Made by a program: the position numbers and the translations under genes
Origin: Rhizobium leguminosarum
Lineage (GTDB): Bacteria > Pseudomonadota > Alphaproteobacteria > Rhizobiales > Rhizobiaceae
Length of the DNA: 64,000 bases
NCBI RefSeq assembly: GCF_001679785.1
Contig: NZ_CP016287.1
Span: 1,116,001 to 1,180,000, forward strand
Reading direction: 5' to 3'
Shown: positions 16,435-25,416 of the stretch, piece by piece
Numbering within the stretch: position 1 is the first letter of the stretch
Layout: every line of letters begins with the position of its first letter
Notes under the pieces: generated by a model
What the model was told of the DNA's origin: nothing
Database searches by the model: none
The model's input: only the letters and a program-made list of their open reading frames with translations

Positions 16435-16840
16435 CTTAGGTCAGCAAAAAGCCAACCGCATCTCCAGTCAACGCCAACATGGGACAGCTTCAACCTTAAT
16501 CTCGCGAGGCAAAATATCGTAGCGACGACGATGGCATAGATAGGACGGCGAATTTCCTGCAAAGGTGAGTAAATTTGCTCATTTACTGCGATAAGCCAGC
16601 GCTATAAATGAGTGATACAAGAAGATGATTTAAATAGACCCAAAACACACAACGCATACAATCCTTAAGGCAGACATATGTCTTGAGTGTTGCGGAATTT
16701 CCCTCTGAATACTTCGTTCCCCGGCGAGACCAACCTGAGCCCAAGCCGGTAGAGAATGCAATTTGCCGCGCGTTGATAGCCACATTTGAATCTCATCCGG
16801 CACGAAGCAGCGTCCTGGTGTCCCAGGGAGCATTTGGGAC
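16435..16840 (+). promoter_or_regulatory. Gene-free leader of the histidine-decarboxylase cluster, with palindromes
   Basis: This 406-bp AT-richer stretch lies between the IS66 end and the first cluster gene and holds no convincing gene. Two symmetric sites stand out: AGTAAAT-N6-ATTTACT at 16568-16587 and the perfect 12-bp palindrome AGACATATGTCT at 16672-16683, about 270 and 160 bp before the ATG. They are candidate operators for the operon. No clear -35/-10 pair can be assigned by eye. Confidence 0.45.
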
Positions 16841-17833
16841 ATGTCGTCCATCGCAAGATATGACGGTGAATATGATCCCGCCGTGGTCGTCAGCGGTGCG
16901 ATCGGTCCCTATGCTGCCGTTTGTGGAGGGACAGTCGGAAACGGCGCGTCCGGAAACGGCTACGTGACGGGGTTGAAACTCGCTGTGGGAATTACGTCTG
17001 CGGCTGGGCTGGATGAGGGCAAATGTAGGATCGTGTCGGGGGACAGATGCCGCGTTGCCGGCACCTATATCGGTCAAACAAATTTTTTGATCGCGACCTC
17101 CTACACTGGACTCGATGGCGTTATCTGGGGCCTCGATGTCGTCGCCGAACCCGCCATAAACAATACTGTTCCACAGCCATTATTTTTGCAAAATCAGCCG
17201 GACGGCCCGCCAATTCCAGTCCTACCGATTGAACCGTTGCTGCAAGCCAGCCGTCAACTCCTCGGTACGCGTGAATCCCGAGATGGCCATGTGCAGGAAC
17301 AGCGCTTTCCACCACTTCCAGGATTGCAGCTGGTCGCAGCCTACAAATCCGGGGCGGATTATGGGCCGGGTTGGATCTGGTCGGCATTAGCATTGGCGGT
17401 CCTGGTCGACCGGAGCACTGGCTCGAGTCTCTTCAACGAAGATGGGGGCATGTTTGGAGATGCACAAACCAAGGAAACCGACGTGCGGTCTTTCCTGCAG
17501 CAAACCTTGCATTGCGTCGGCAACAGCATCGTTGCGTGCGGCCAGAACCACAACGTGCGCTATGGCCGGATCTTCGCCGGGGCAAAGGCACTCTATGTCC
17601 CCGAGGGCTATTATGGCTGCGCGATCGCTTGTGGCCCGTACCTGACGTTGGCGCAGCGAGCAGTCCCCCCTGGATGGTCAGCGGCGCGTCTTGCCAAGGC
17701 AGACAGGCCGAAATGGGAGACAGCGCTTGGACTTGTTCCGTTGGCTCGCTCGCCGCCGGTTTATCTGCCACCAGGAGAGGTCATTCCTGGGGGAATAAGG
17801 ATTACGTCGCTGGGGTGCGCGCCAGACGCCTGA
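16841..17833 (+). CDS. Pyruvoyl-dependent histidine decarboxylase homologue
   Basis: This 330-residue protein aligns by eye with the pyruvoyl histidine decarboxylase of Lactobacillus 30a, which turns histidine into histamine after self-cleavage at a serine that becomes the pyruvoyl group. Shared landmarks are SGNGYVTGLKL (38-48), TYIGQTNFLIATSYTGLDGV, GWIWSALALA, SSLFNEDGG and ACGQNHNVRYGRI. The processing site maps to Thr86-Ser87 (ATS-YTG versus ASS-FTG). Asp68 matches the imidazole-binding Asp63, and Phe198/Glu200 match Phe195/Glu197. The length fits the family. It opens a compact biosynthetic cluster. Substrate is inferred; the enzyme may act on a histidine-like or peptide substrate. Confidence 0.83.
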   Translation: MSSIARYDGEYDPAVVVSGAIGPYAAVCGGTVGNGASGNGYVTGLKLAVGITSAAGLDEGKCRIVSGDRCRVAGTYIGQTNFLIATSYTGLDGVIWGLDVVAEPAINNTVPQPLFLQNQPDGPPIPVLPIEPLLQASRQLLGTRESRDGHVQEQRFPPLPGLQLVAAYKSGADYGPGWIWSALALAVLVDRSTGSSLFNEDGGMFGDAQTKETDVRSFLQQTLHCVGNSIVACGQNHNVRYGRIFAGAKALYVPEGYYGCAIACGPYLTLAQRAVPPGWSAARLAKADRPKWETALGLVPLARSPPVYLPPGEVIPGGIRITSLGCAPDA

Positions 17834-17938
17834 GCATTTGCTGCAAAGCATTGTTTTGCGGCTAGCTCTGTCGGTCATGCAAACGGCCCATTCAATTCGC
17901 TTTCGCAGTGCAGTGAACCACCAACCTGGTTGTAAGTC

Positions 17939-18166
17939 ATGACAGTCAAAATCCAACGCAAGGCAAAATTCGCAGTGATTTCAACAGCTCAGCTGCGCGC
18001 GATCAGCCCTCTTTCCGATGAGGATGTTGTCAGCGCACAGAGCCATGTCTCGAAGGAGATGATCGCAGCGCTCGAAGAAATGGTGAACGCCGCAAAGGCG
18101 GGCCGAATCAAGGGCGACGAAGTATTGGCCCTGGGCGCCGTCGCTTGGGCAGGCGCCTCGGTCTAG
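17939..18166 (+). CDS. 75-residue peptide of unknown function in the HDC cluster
   Basis: The small protein lies 105 bp after the decarboxylase and 114-144 bp before the next gene. It has a basic N-terminus (MTVKIQRKAKFAVIST), a charged helical middle (SKEMIAALEEMVNAAKAGRI) and a small, hydrophobic C-terminus (ALGAVAWAGASV). It has no Cys, no signal peptide and no match to a domain I know. Leader-like helix plus short hydrophobic tail recall precursor peptides of ribosomally made natural products, but a structural or regulatory subunit of the decarboxylase is equally possible. Its RBS is weak. Confidence 0.62.
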   Translation: MTVKIQRKAKFAVISTAQLRAISPLSDEDVVSAQSHVSKEMIAALEEMVNAAKAGRIKGDEVLALGAVAWAGASV

Positions 18167-18244
18167 CGACTGGAATCGGGAAAGAAATCCATCAGGCACA
18201 TTGCATCGGCAGCGCCGTCTATCCCACAAACGATCTGAAGCACT

Positions 18245-19000
18245 GTGAAAGAGTGGGCAGGTTCGGCGTCAGGCAGGAAAATGTGTCTGATTTTACTCTA
18301 CGAGTGTGCGATGAAACGTTCCGAACTTCTTTTGCCACCTACGACGAAGCAGGATTCCCGTATTTGGCTGAACCAGCCTCAGGGTACGAACGACGATGCC
18401 GCGTTGCATGCTTTAGTCAGCCAATTGGGACTACATCAAAATTTGTCACCGAAAGTGCTTGTTTGTCGTAGCCCGGATGGGGATCTTTCCACTTATGCCG
18501 AAGCCATTCCTTTTCTGGAGGGTCTCTCCAAGGACCCAGCCATCGGTGTGTTTTCCGGCCAGTTGGGTCACCTGATCGATGCGATGCGCAAGGCGCGCGT
18601 TGAAGAAGCACGTCTCGATTCTGCTTCAGGTTTGGAAGGTGCAATAGAAAAAAATGGTGATGCGCTTGCGGCATTGCGGCGCATCAGCCGCGAAAGCATG
18701 GTCAGCAGCAATCTCATCGATCAGGCTGCGCGCTGCTTTCTCGCAGCACTTCGCACGGCACGTTACACACATGTGGTGATATCGAGCGCTGAAACCATTG
18801 ATCGACCAAGCTTGAAGCTGCTTGCAAGAGCCTGCCTGCTCACCCCCGAAGATAGCGAACTGGCCTGGGTCTGGTTGGTGTCCCCATCAGATTGCCGGAA
18901 AATTCACGCTGGTTCGGAATTCGGGATGCTGCCCGTCTGCGCCCGTGAGACCTTCATGGAGGCCATAAAATCCGTCCTGCAGCCTTTGGAACTGGATGCT
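18245..19000 (+). pseudogene. Helical-repeat protein of the HDC cluster, 5' part (split by IS)
   Basis: This is the N-terminal part of a large protein interrupted by the 1.9-kb IS at 19001. It continues in frame at 20901 once the IS and one 7-bp target duplication (GGATGCT) are removed, giving about 630-650 residues. The start is uncertain: GTG 18245, ATG 18281 (after GCAGGAAA) or ATG 18311. The part reads like an alpha/beta then helical protein (PKVLVCRSPDGDLSTYAEAI, RTARYTHVVISSAETIDRPS, DSELAWVWLVSP). I do not recognise the family. The natural ORF ends inside the IS, giving a truncated product. Confidence 0.75.
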
Positions 19001-20893
19001 GTGCGGCGACGATCAGGATGAGACGCGCATTGCCTCGCCTGAACTGCTCCCTGAGAATGGGTTATTGCCTCATCTAAATTGCTCCCGACGAATCAACCTC
19101 GGGAGCTTTGATGAGGAAGGTAAGCATGGCGACACGTGTGGAATTGGTGGCGGCGATCAGTTGTCGCTATGTGTTAGGCGGGCGGGCCGAGAAGGCGAGG
19201 ATGTTGGACGAGTTCGTGGCGCTCACGGGCTTTCATCGCAAGCATGCGATGCGACTGCTGCGAGGAGAACGCGAACCGGCGAAGGGTGGTCCTCGGCCAG
19301 GGCGCCGGGTTTACGGCGATGACGTGCGGGCGGCGCTCGTCGTTGTTTGGGAGGCGTCGGATCGAATTTGCGGCAAGCGACTACACCCCCTGTTGCCAAC
19401 ACTGATCGAAGCGATGGAACGTCATGGACATGGCGATATGAATAGCGAGACGCGCCGGCAACTCTTGACGATGAGCCCAGCGACGATTGATCGAGTCCTC
19501 AAGGAGATTAAAGCGAGCGCCACGGGTCCGCGGCGCCGGAAAGGATCAACGGCGATTCGGCGTAGTGTTCCCGTTCGAACGTTCTCGGATTGGGATGACC
19601 CCGCACCCGGCTTTGTCGAGGCTGATCTCGTTTCTCATTCCGGCCCGTACGCGAGAGGTGCCTTCTCGCAAACGCTGGTGTTGACCGATATAGCCACGGG
19701 CTGGACGGAATGCGCGCCGCTGCTGGTTCGCGAGCAAACGGTACTGATCACTGCGTTGACCGAACTGCGCAAGTTGCTGCCGTTCCCGCTGCTGGGCTTC
19801 GACACCGACAACGACAGTGTGTTCATGAACGAGAGCGTTCATGAGTATTGCTTGCGAGATAATATCGAACTCACCCGTTGCCGCCCCTACCGAAAGAACG
19901 ACCAGGCATTTGTCGAGCAGAAGAATGGCGCGATCGTGCGCAAGATCGTTGGATACCGACGCTTCGAGGGGCTGCGAGCCACCCGGGAGCTGGCCAAGCT
20001 TTATTCCTCAATGCGGTTGTTCGTGAATTTCTTTCAGCCATCATTCAAGCTGAAAGAAAAGCACCGTGACGGAGCCAAGGTGATCAAGCGCTATCATCGT
20101 CCCGCCACGCCTTATCAGCGGCTGCTTGACGACGCACGCACGCCGGAGGATACATGCCTTCGGCTCAAGGCGATGTACCTGACGCTCGATCCGGTTCGGC
20201 TGCTCCGCGACATACGGCTGGCACAAGAGAGATTGGTCGAAATTGCTGACAAGCCTGATGGTCCGCCTGCCACCGACGGCGAGGCATTACCGCTCGAAGA
20301 CTTTCTGTCTGGCTTACGGATTGCTTGGCGTGGTGGTGAAGTGAAACCGACTGCCCGCTCCAAGCCAGCGGCCAAGCGAGAGCGGCGGAGGCCCGATCCT
20401 CTACTCGCCGTCACTGCCGAACTCGAGGATTGGTTCGAGGCGGAGCCTTGGCGAACTTCGCGAGAGTTGCTTGAACGCTTGCAGGTCAAATACCCCGGCG
20501 TGTATCCCGACGGCCTCATTCGGACCGTGCAGCGTCGAATGAAGATCTGGCGCAGTACACAGGCCAATGCGCTGGTGTTCGGGCCATTCGCCGATGCCGC
20601 GCGGCAGACGCAAAACGTAGAGGTCGTGCAGTGAGGCTCTTACCGCCAGGTTGGCCTTCGACAACCCGCGGAAAACATGATGAACGCCCGCGAAGCCGCC
20701 CGCTCGCTACAGCGCTATTGAGGGCGCGCTCGCGAGCGGCTTCGCTACCTCCGTCACCTTGCACCAGGTGCGGGGACAAGATCGTAACAACCCGTGAGGC
20801 ATTCGAGAACATCCGAGTGAGGCAACGGCATTATTCTCCGGGAACACTCTTGGGTGAGGCAATACGGCGTCTCATCCTGATCGTCGCGCTATA
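19001..20893 (+). mobile_element. 1.9-kb IS, copy 1, with 7-bp target duplication
   Basis: The 1893-bp element runs from GTGCGGCGACGATCAGGATG to the inverted CATCCTGATCGTCGCGCTATA. It is flanked by the 7-bp direct repeat GGATGCT (18994-19000 and 20894-20900) and carries one integrase-type transposase gene. Further copies are at 44961-49689 (itself interrupted by IS66) and 55350-57241 (inverted), with an end remnant at 11268. About 260 bp beyond the gene are non-coding. I cannot assign the IS family with confidence. Confidence 0.9.
19111..20634 (+). CDS. Integrase-core (rve/DDE) transposase
   Basis: This transposase of about 507 residues has an N-terminal helix-turn-helix region (SCRYVLGGRAEKARMLDEFV, then LTGFHRKHAMRLLRGER), a middle DNA-binding segment (LTMSPATIDRVLKEIKA) and an rve core. 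The core shows PGFVEADLVSHSG (Asp), LLGFDTDNDSVFMNESV (Asp) and NDQAFVEQKNGAIVRKIVG (Glu). The C-terminal 150 residues are basic and end with a conserved TVQRRMKIWR block. A TTG lies just before the ATG at 19111 (GGGAG five bases before); an ATG at 19126 after GGAAGG is also possible. The same protein occurs at 45073-46596 and 55607-57130. Confidence 0.93.
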   Translation: MRKVSMATRVELVAAISCRYVLGGRAEKARMLDEFVALTGFHRKHAMRLLRGEREPAKGGPRPGRRVYGDDVRAALVVVWEASDRICGKRLHPLLPTLIEAMERHGHGDMNSETRRQLLTMSPATIDRVLKEIKASATGPRRRKGSTAIRRSVPVRTFSDWDDPAPGFVEADLVSHSGPYARGAFSQTLVLTDIATGWTECAPLLVREQTVLITALTELRKLLPFPLLGFDTDNDSVFMNESVHEYCLRDNIELTRCRPYRKNDQAFVEQKNGAIVRKIVGYRRFEGLRATRELAKLYSSMRLFVNFFQPSFKLKEKHRDGAKVIKRYHRPATPYQRLLDDARTPEDTCLRLKAMYLTLDPVRLLRDIRLAQERLVEIADKPDGPPATDGEALPLEDFLSGLRIAWRGGEVKPTARSKPAAKRERRRPDPLLAVTAELEDWFEAEPWRTSRELLERLQVKYPGVYPDGLIRTVQRRMKIWRSTQANALVFGPFADAARQTQNVEVVQ

Positions 20894-20900
20894 GGATGCT

Positions 20901-22100
20901 CCGCAAGGTCCCCACGAGGCTAACATTACTCCCAAAATCCACATTGCCCGACGCGGGGTTGGCGGGGCGACGGGCTGGCTTGCTAATCTCAACTACGATG
21001 CCTGTGCACATTGGGCTGCTGCCCGGGCTGATCCCGGCGTTGACGACTGCCGCCTCATTGCTCTGCTTATGGTCAATTTTGGTCTCTACGACGATGCCGT
21101 CGATATCCTACAGCGCGCTATTGCCATCTGCGATCAAGCGACGCTTCGTTGCCATCTCTGGTATGTGAGCGGACTCATCTGGTCAAAGCGCCTATATAAT
21201 GTGGCGCGCTCGAATGCTTGTTTTGACATGGCCGATGCGGCGTTAGAGAGCGTTGCTGCAGAAGATGGTGGCGACCCTCATATGGAACGTGCATGGGTTC
21301 AGAACGGCCGTGCGATGAACGCAATCCTGGCCGCGCGACTGGCGCACAAGCCCATTTCGACTGCCTTCCCGATTGCCTTCAGCCATCTGACGCGGGCGTT
21401 TGATCTTGTCCGTGAAGGAGGTACTCGGGACCGAGTCTATTTGCGCTTCAATCTACTTGGCAACATGAGCAACCTGATGGAGATCGGTGGAAACTACGCA
21501 GTCGCACTGGACCTGCTGAACAGAACCTTTGACGAATCTTTAGCGCGTGGAGCCGAGAACGAACGGGAGTGGATCGCACAGCAGAGATGCATGCGTGCAG
21601 CGCTGATGGCGCGAGCAGGCGACGGCGCTGCGGCCATTCCAATCTTCGCAGAGGCGCGGGAACTGATGCAGCAGCTCGACCGGCCGATCAGCGCCGAAGC
21701 GCTCGGCCGGTCGCAGGCAAAAGCGCTCTATCAGAGCGGCGCCTGCGGCGAAGCGCGAGAGCTGTTTTCGGTCTGCCTGGGCGAAGCGCGCGCACTGCGC
21801 AGCCGGCTTGGAGTGCAGACACATGCCGTTGGACTTGCGGCTTGCGAGATTTCGCTCGGCCGGGAGAAAGCAGCTCTGTCGCTGCTCCATACGATCGGAG
21901 AAATGGAAGATGTCTGGGTCTTGCCCCCCACCACCCTTGAATCCGGAGATCTGAGTGGCCTACGGATCCAGGATGCATATTACGGGCTTTCGTTGAATAT
22001 ACCCGAAGTCGACCTCGAAGACATGGCACCGGCCAGTATCGCCGGAGCGTTGCGCGGACGGCAATCGGAAGTGGAAGCAGTCAGGGCGTTGAAGAAATGA
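20901..22100 (+). pseudogene. Helical-repeat protein of the HDC cluster, 3' part
   Basis: The frame continues without a break from 19000 across the removed IS (ALDA, then PQGPHEANITPKIHIARRG) for 399 residues to the stop at 22100. The content is TPR-like: repeated helix pairs such as FGLYDDAVDILQRAIAICDQ, GGNYAVALDLLNRTFDE and AGDGAAAIPIFAEARELMQQ, with EARELFSVCLGEARAL. A TPR-like scaffold or regulator is the best description. The ATG at 21069 could restart translation within it. Its stop overlaps the epimerase start by ATGA, so the downstream genes were translationally coupled to it. Confidence 0.75.
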
Positions 22101-23095
22101 GTGATCACTCCAAAGGGCCACAATCGCGGTGCGTTGTCATTGGCACCGGACAGATCGGCACCTTCGCGGTACGCAGTTTTACGCACGCAGGCTGGTCCGT
22201 CACCGCCGCTGATCTCGCCCCCAACACCAGCTATGTACGAAGGTTCGGGCGCACGGATTGCCCCATCCAAAGTGTGGACGTCACCGATGCGGCGATGGTT
22301 CGGGCTCTTTTCGATCATGTCGGCGCGTGTGATACCGTGGTCTTCGCCGCCGGCTTGACGGGACAGCGAACCCAGGCAGATCCCTCTCTGGCGACCGATA
22401 TCCTCTTGAAAGGAACCGAATCCATAGCGACAGCAATGCGCGCAAAGGGTATTCCCAGGCTCGTCGGCGTTAGCAGTCTTGCCGTTTATGCTGCCGGTCA
22501 GACCTCTTTCGAGTCGCTGCGCGAAGTCGAAAAGCCGACCGGCCATGTCGGCGTCTATGGCTCCGTCATTCGACGCATGGAGGCCGCGATGATCGCGTTG
22601 GAGGGACTGTCGGTCGGTATCGCGAGGGCAGCCGGAGTTTACGGCCCCAACCGTTATGGACATGGCAGCCAGTCGTCTCAGTTGGTCGAACGGCTCCTTT
22701 ACGGCGCCGCCTTGAAACAACCGATAAGCCTTCGGGGTCACTGGCAGGACCGTGACGATTTCATCTATGCGCGCGACCTGGGGGACGCCCTCGAAAAGCT
22801 TGCAAGACCCGGTTATCCCGAGGGTTGCGAAATCATCAATGTCGGGACCGGCATGACGACCTGCTTGAGAGAACTGATAGAAGCGGTTGAGCAGTCCATC
22901 GGACGGGTCAATGTCAATCTTATCGCTCCTGATCCGTCACGTGCCCCCTTGGCTCGGCCGCCTTTGGACACTGAGTGGATGCTCAAGCGCATCGGCCCCC
23001 CGAAATTTACGCTCAACGAAGCCCTGCGCGACTTCGCACGTGAGGTTGATCTCTTAACCGCACAGGAGGTGCGACCATATGCAAAGCAATCCTAA
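22097..23095 (+). CDS. NAD-dependent epimerase/dehydratase-like protein
   Basis: This 332-residue extended short-chain dehydrogenase starts in the ATGA overlap with the previous gene. The Rossmann motif GTGQIG is at residues 16-21, followed by FAAGLTGQ (84-90), VSSLAVY (125-131) and VYGSV (153-157). The usual YxxxK catalytic lysine is Ile158 (Y154-G-S-V-I), so the classical proton relay is incomplete. The C-terminal region (DRDDFIYARDLGDALEKLAR, then INVGTGMTTCLRELIEAVEQ) matches sugar-nucleotide epimerases. It may bind NAD(P) and act as a reductase or epimerase on an unusual substrate. Confidence 0.85.
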   Translation: MSDHSKGPQSRCVVIGTGQIGTFAVRSFTHAGWSVTAADLAPNTSYVRRFGRTDCPIQSVDVTDAAMVRALFDHVGACDTVVFAAGLTGQRTQADPSLATDILLKGTESIATAMRAKGIPRLVGVSSLAVYAAGQTSFESLREVEKPTGHVGVYGSVIRRMEAAMIALEGLSVGIARAAGVYGPNRYGHGSQSSQLVERLLYGAALKQPISLRGHWQDRDDFIYARDLGDALEKLARPGYPEGCEIINVGTGMTTCLRELIEAVEQSIGRVNVNLIAPDPSRAPLARPPLDTEWMLKRIGPPKFTLNEALRDFAREVDLLTAQEVRPYAKQS

Positions 23096-23663
23096 CCTAT
23101 TGGCGATTTGCGCATCGTTGAAACCGGCGCCGGGCCGAACGGAACCATCGGCTTGCCGGGAAATATTGAGAGCCGCGACCATCTATCTCTCCCGTGTCGT
23201 CCCCAATATCGAGAGCTTGGATTTACGCGATGCGACATTGCCCCGTTTCGAGGGCTTGGCCCCCGCACATCACTATGATCCGGCGGTCATGCAGGTTCAC
23301 CAACGCATCCGCGCGGCGTCTGGATTGATCTTCTCCATTCCCGCTTATTGGGGCGGCGTCGGCGGTGCTTTCAAGACATTTGTCGAGCTCGTCTGCGGAC
23401 CAAGCTACGAAAATGCATCATCCTCTCCCTTTCAAGGCAAACCGGCGGTTGCTCTGCTTGTCGGGTCCGACGCCTTCTCAACGCAAAGCGCAATCTCGCA
23501 GCTGGATAGTATCTTCGAGGCGATCGGCGCGCATCTGACCTCCGAGCTTGTCGTTGTGCCCAATCCGGCAGCGACGGGTGCGTCGGATGCGGCGATTCGT
23601 GCGCTAATCGGCGCATCCGCCCAGCTCGCGCAGCACATCATCAAAGTGAAAGAGGGTGCATGA
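23079..23663 (+). CDS. NADPH-dependent FMN reductase-like flavoprotein
   Basis: This 194-residue flavodoxin-fold protein overlaps the end of the epimerase gene by 17 bp and is preceded by a strong AGGAGGT. Typical elements are the phosphate-binding loop region (ICASLKPAPGRTEPSA), SGLIFSIPAYWGGVGGAFKT (the S/TPxYxxxxxxxxK flavin motif) and FVELVCGP, then KPAVALLVGS. It is the first of two such proteins in the cluster; the other is at 25417. They may supply reduced flavin or reduce a quinone-like or N-hydroxylated intermediate. Confidence 0.85.
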   Translation: MQSNPNLLAICASLKPAPGRTEPSACREILRAATIYLSRVVPNIESLDLRDATLPRFEGLAPAHHYDPAVMQVHQRIRAASGLIFSIPAYWGGVGGAFKTFVELVCGPSYENASSSPFQGKPAVALLVGSDAFSTQSAISQLDSIFEAIGAHLTSELVVVPNPAATGASDAAIRALIGASAQLAQHIIKVKEGA

Positions 23664-24343
23664 ACGCTCTAACGCAACGGGATGTCGGAGCCATCGTGGA
23701 CGCGTCCTTTGCCATCCTCACATCATGCGGTATCTTGAAAAGGCCGGTCCCATCTTTTGAACCCAGCCTGTACGAGGCCGCGCAAGGACGGATCGAACCG
23801 CATTTCGAAGTGCCGCAAACAACGATAAGCCCCTTGATGCGGCGGTTCCTGTTTCACTTCGCCCGCGCGACACAACCACAATTCATATATGGCGCCGGCA
23901 CCTACGTCGGCTTTGCGTTTGCGTGGCTCATCAGTGGTAGGCAGGTCGGCGACGGCGACTTCAATGCAAGGGGTGTCGACTGCGATAGTGCGGCAACCAT
24001 CATTGCTCGGCGCAATATGACCTGGCTGGAGACGATTGGCGCCCTCGATCTTCGTGTCGCGGATGCACTGATCGATCTGGAAAGCAGCAGCGATTCGATT
24101 GACTTGCTATTCATCGATGTCGACGCAGTAGACACGCGCAAATCTCTGTATACGGATATACTCGAATGCGCGAAGCCTCATCTGAGGTCGGGAGCGCTGA
24201 TCCTGGCTCATGATCCGCTCGTAGCGGCGTTCAGGAATGATTTTGAACGCTTCTTCGCCTACATTGAGAATCAGGATTGCTTTGGCCCCAACTGCATCCT
24301 GCCGCTCGACGACTGCGGCATCAGCGTGACGGTGGTGCGATGA
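23660..24343 (+). CDS. O-methyltransferase-like protein
   Basis: This 227-residue protein overlaps the preceding stop (ATGA) and the next start. The middle reads FIYGAGTYVGFAFAWLISGR (a glycine-rich SAM-binding-like turn), then ARGVDCDSAATIIARRNM, DLRVADALIDLESSSDSIDL and LLFIDVDAVDTRKSLYTDIL, with GALILAHDPLVAAF. This is the order of O-methyltransferase class I/TylF-type enzymes, where the D-x-D after LLFI binds metal. The GxGxxxG motif is reduced to GAGTYVG. It probably methylates an OH or N of the cluster product. Confidence 0.72.
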   Translation: MNALTQRDVGAIVDASFAILTSCGILKRPVPSFEPSLYEAAQGRIEPHFEVPQTTISPLMRRFLFHFARATQPQFIYGAGTYVGFAFAWLISGRQVGDGDFNARGVDCDSAATIIARRNMTWLETIGALDLRVADALIDLESSSDSIDLLFIDVDAVDTRKSLYTDILECAKPHLRSGALILAHDPLVAAFRNDFERFFAYIENQDCFGPNCILPLDDCGISVTVVR

Positions 24344-25383
24344 AGGCGCTGCGCGACCTATCGCTTGGCACGCTGGATCCGTCTTACTGCCAAGCGGAAG
24401 AAGGCAGCAACAACGCTTATGCGCCGCGTCAAGGCGTGCCTGCTCTTGTGCAACTACTGGGCGCTCGTTTCGCAGTAGACGCCTCCGAAGTTCTCGTCAC
24501 GGCCGGAGCATCGATGGGGCTGACCTGTGCTTTCCTAACCTGCCCTCCCGCACGGCCGATACTGCTCCCATCACCAGGCTTTCCGGCCTACGAAGCAACG
24601 CTGCGCCTTCTTGGAAGGTCCGTCATCACCTATAAACTCGACCACAACTGGGACGCGAATGTCTTGCGGATGATCGAACAGGAAATACCGGCGGCGATCC
24701 TCCTGAATTCTCCGGGCAATCCGTTAGGGAACGTCATCACGGACCAACAACGCCAGACGGTGTGTGACGTGGCGCAAGCTTGCTGTGTTACTCTCATCCT
24801 GGACGAAACCTATGCAGGTCTCGAATTTTCTGGGTCGGCATCGACAGGCCCCCTTCTGGGAGAGGCCACAGGCGTCATCCGCATCGGCAGCTTCTCGAAG
24901 CGCTTCGCACAACCGGGTCTGCGCATCGGGTATGTGATCGCGGGCGCGAAAACCTGCCGTCAGATGGCCGATATCAATTGGGTTCTCGCCATGTCGCCAT
25001 GCGTTTCCTCGCAGCTGGCGGCGGCCGACCTGCTCATGGCTGAAGTCAAGAATCCGGGTCGGATCAAAAACACGGCCGGCCAGCTTGAAGCCTCCGCCGA
25101 CCTGGCGATGGCAACCCTTGCCACCCATGGGATTGCCGCTTTGCGACCGAATGGTGGCCCTCTGCTCTGGATTGAATTTCCGGGCGCCCAAAGTACCGGC
25201 GCGCAATTGGTCGCCTATTGCATGGAGCATGCAAGCGTGATTGCTAGCCCCGGAGAGGCTTTCCGGCGCCAGGGGCCACCCGCCATTCGCTGCAGCTATG
25301 CGATCGCAAGATACGATATCCCTGCCGTCTTTGGTCGACTTGGTGCTGCACTTGCAAGATGGAAGAGCGAGAATAGCAATTGA
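24340..25383 (+). CDS. Class I/II PLP aminotransferase
   Basis: This 347-residue fold-type I enzyme starts at the ATG overlapping the previous stop; a longer frame from 24277 lies inside the upstream gene. Catalytic landmarks are N127 (NSPGNPLG), D155 and Y158 (LDETYAGLEF), the PLP lysine K187 (GSFSKRFAQPG) and the phosphate-binding R195. At 347 residues it is a little shorter than histidinol-phosphate aminotransferase. In this context it may transaminate the product of the decarboxylase or epimerase. The substrate is unknown. Confidence 0.92.
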   Translation: MKALRDLSLGTLDPSYCQAEEGSNNAYAPRQGVPALVQLLGARFAVDASEVLVTAGASMGLTCAFLTCPPARPILLPSPGFPAYEATLRLLGRSVITYKLDHNWDANVLRMIEQEIPAAILLNSPGNPLGNVITDQQRQTVCDVAQACCVTLILDETYAGLEFSGSASTGPLLGEATGVIRIGSFSKRFAQPGLRIGYVIAGAKTCRQMADINWVLAMSPCVSSQLAAADLLMAEVKNPGRIKNTAGQLEASADLAMATLATHGIAALRPNGGPLLWIEFPGAQSTGAQLVAYCMEHASVIASPGEAFRRQGPPAIRCSYAIARYDIPAVFGRLGAALARWKSENSN

Positions 25384-25416
25384 ACATATTTGCCGATCGT
25401 TGGTAGGGGGTGAACC

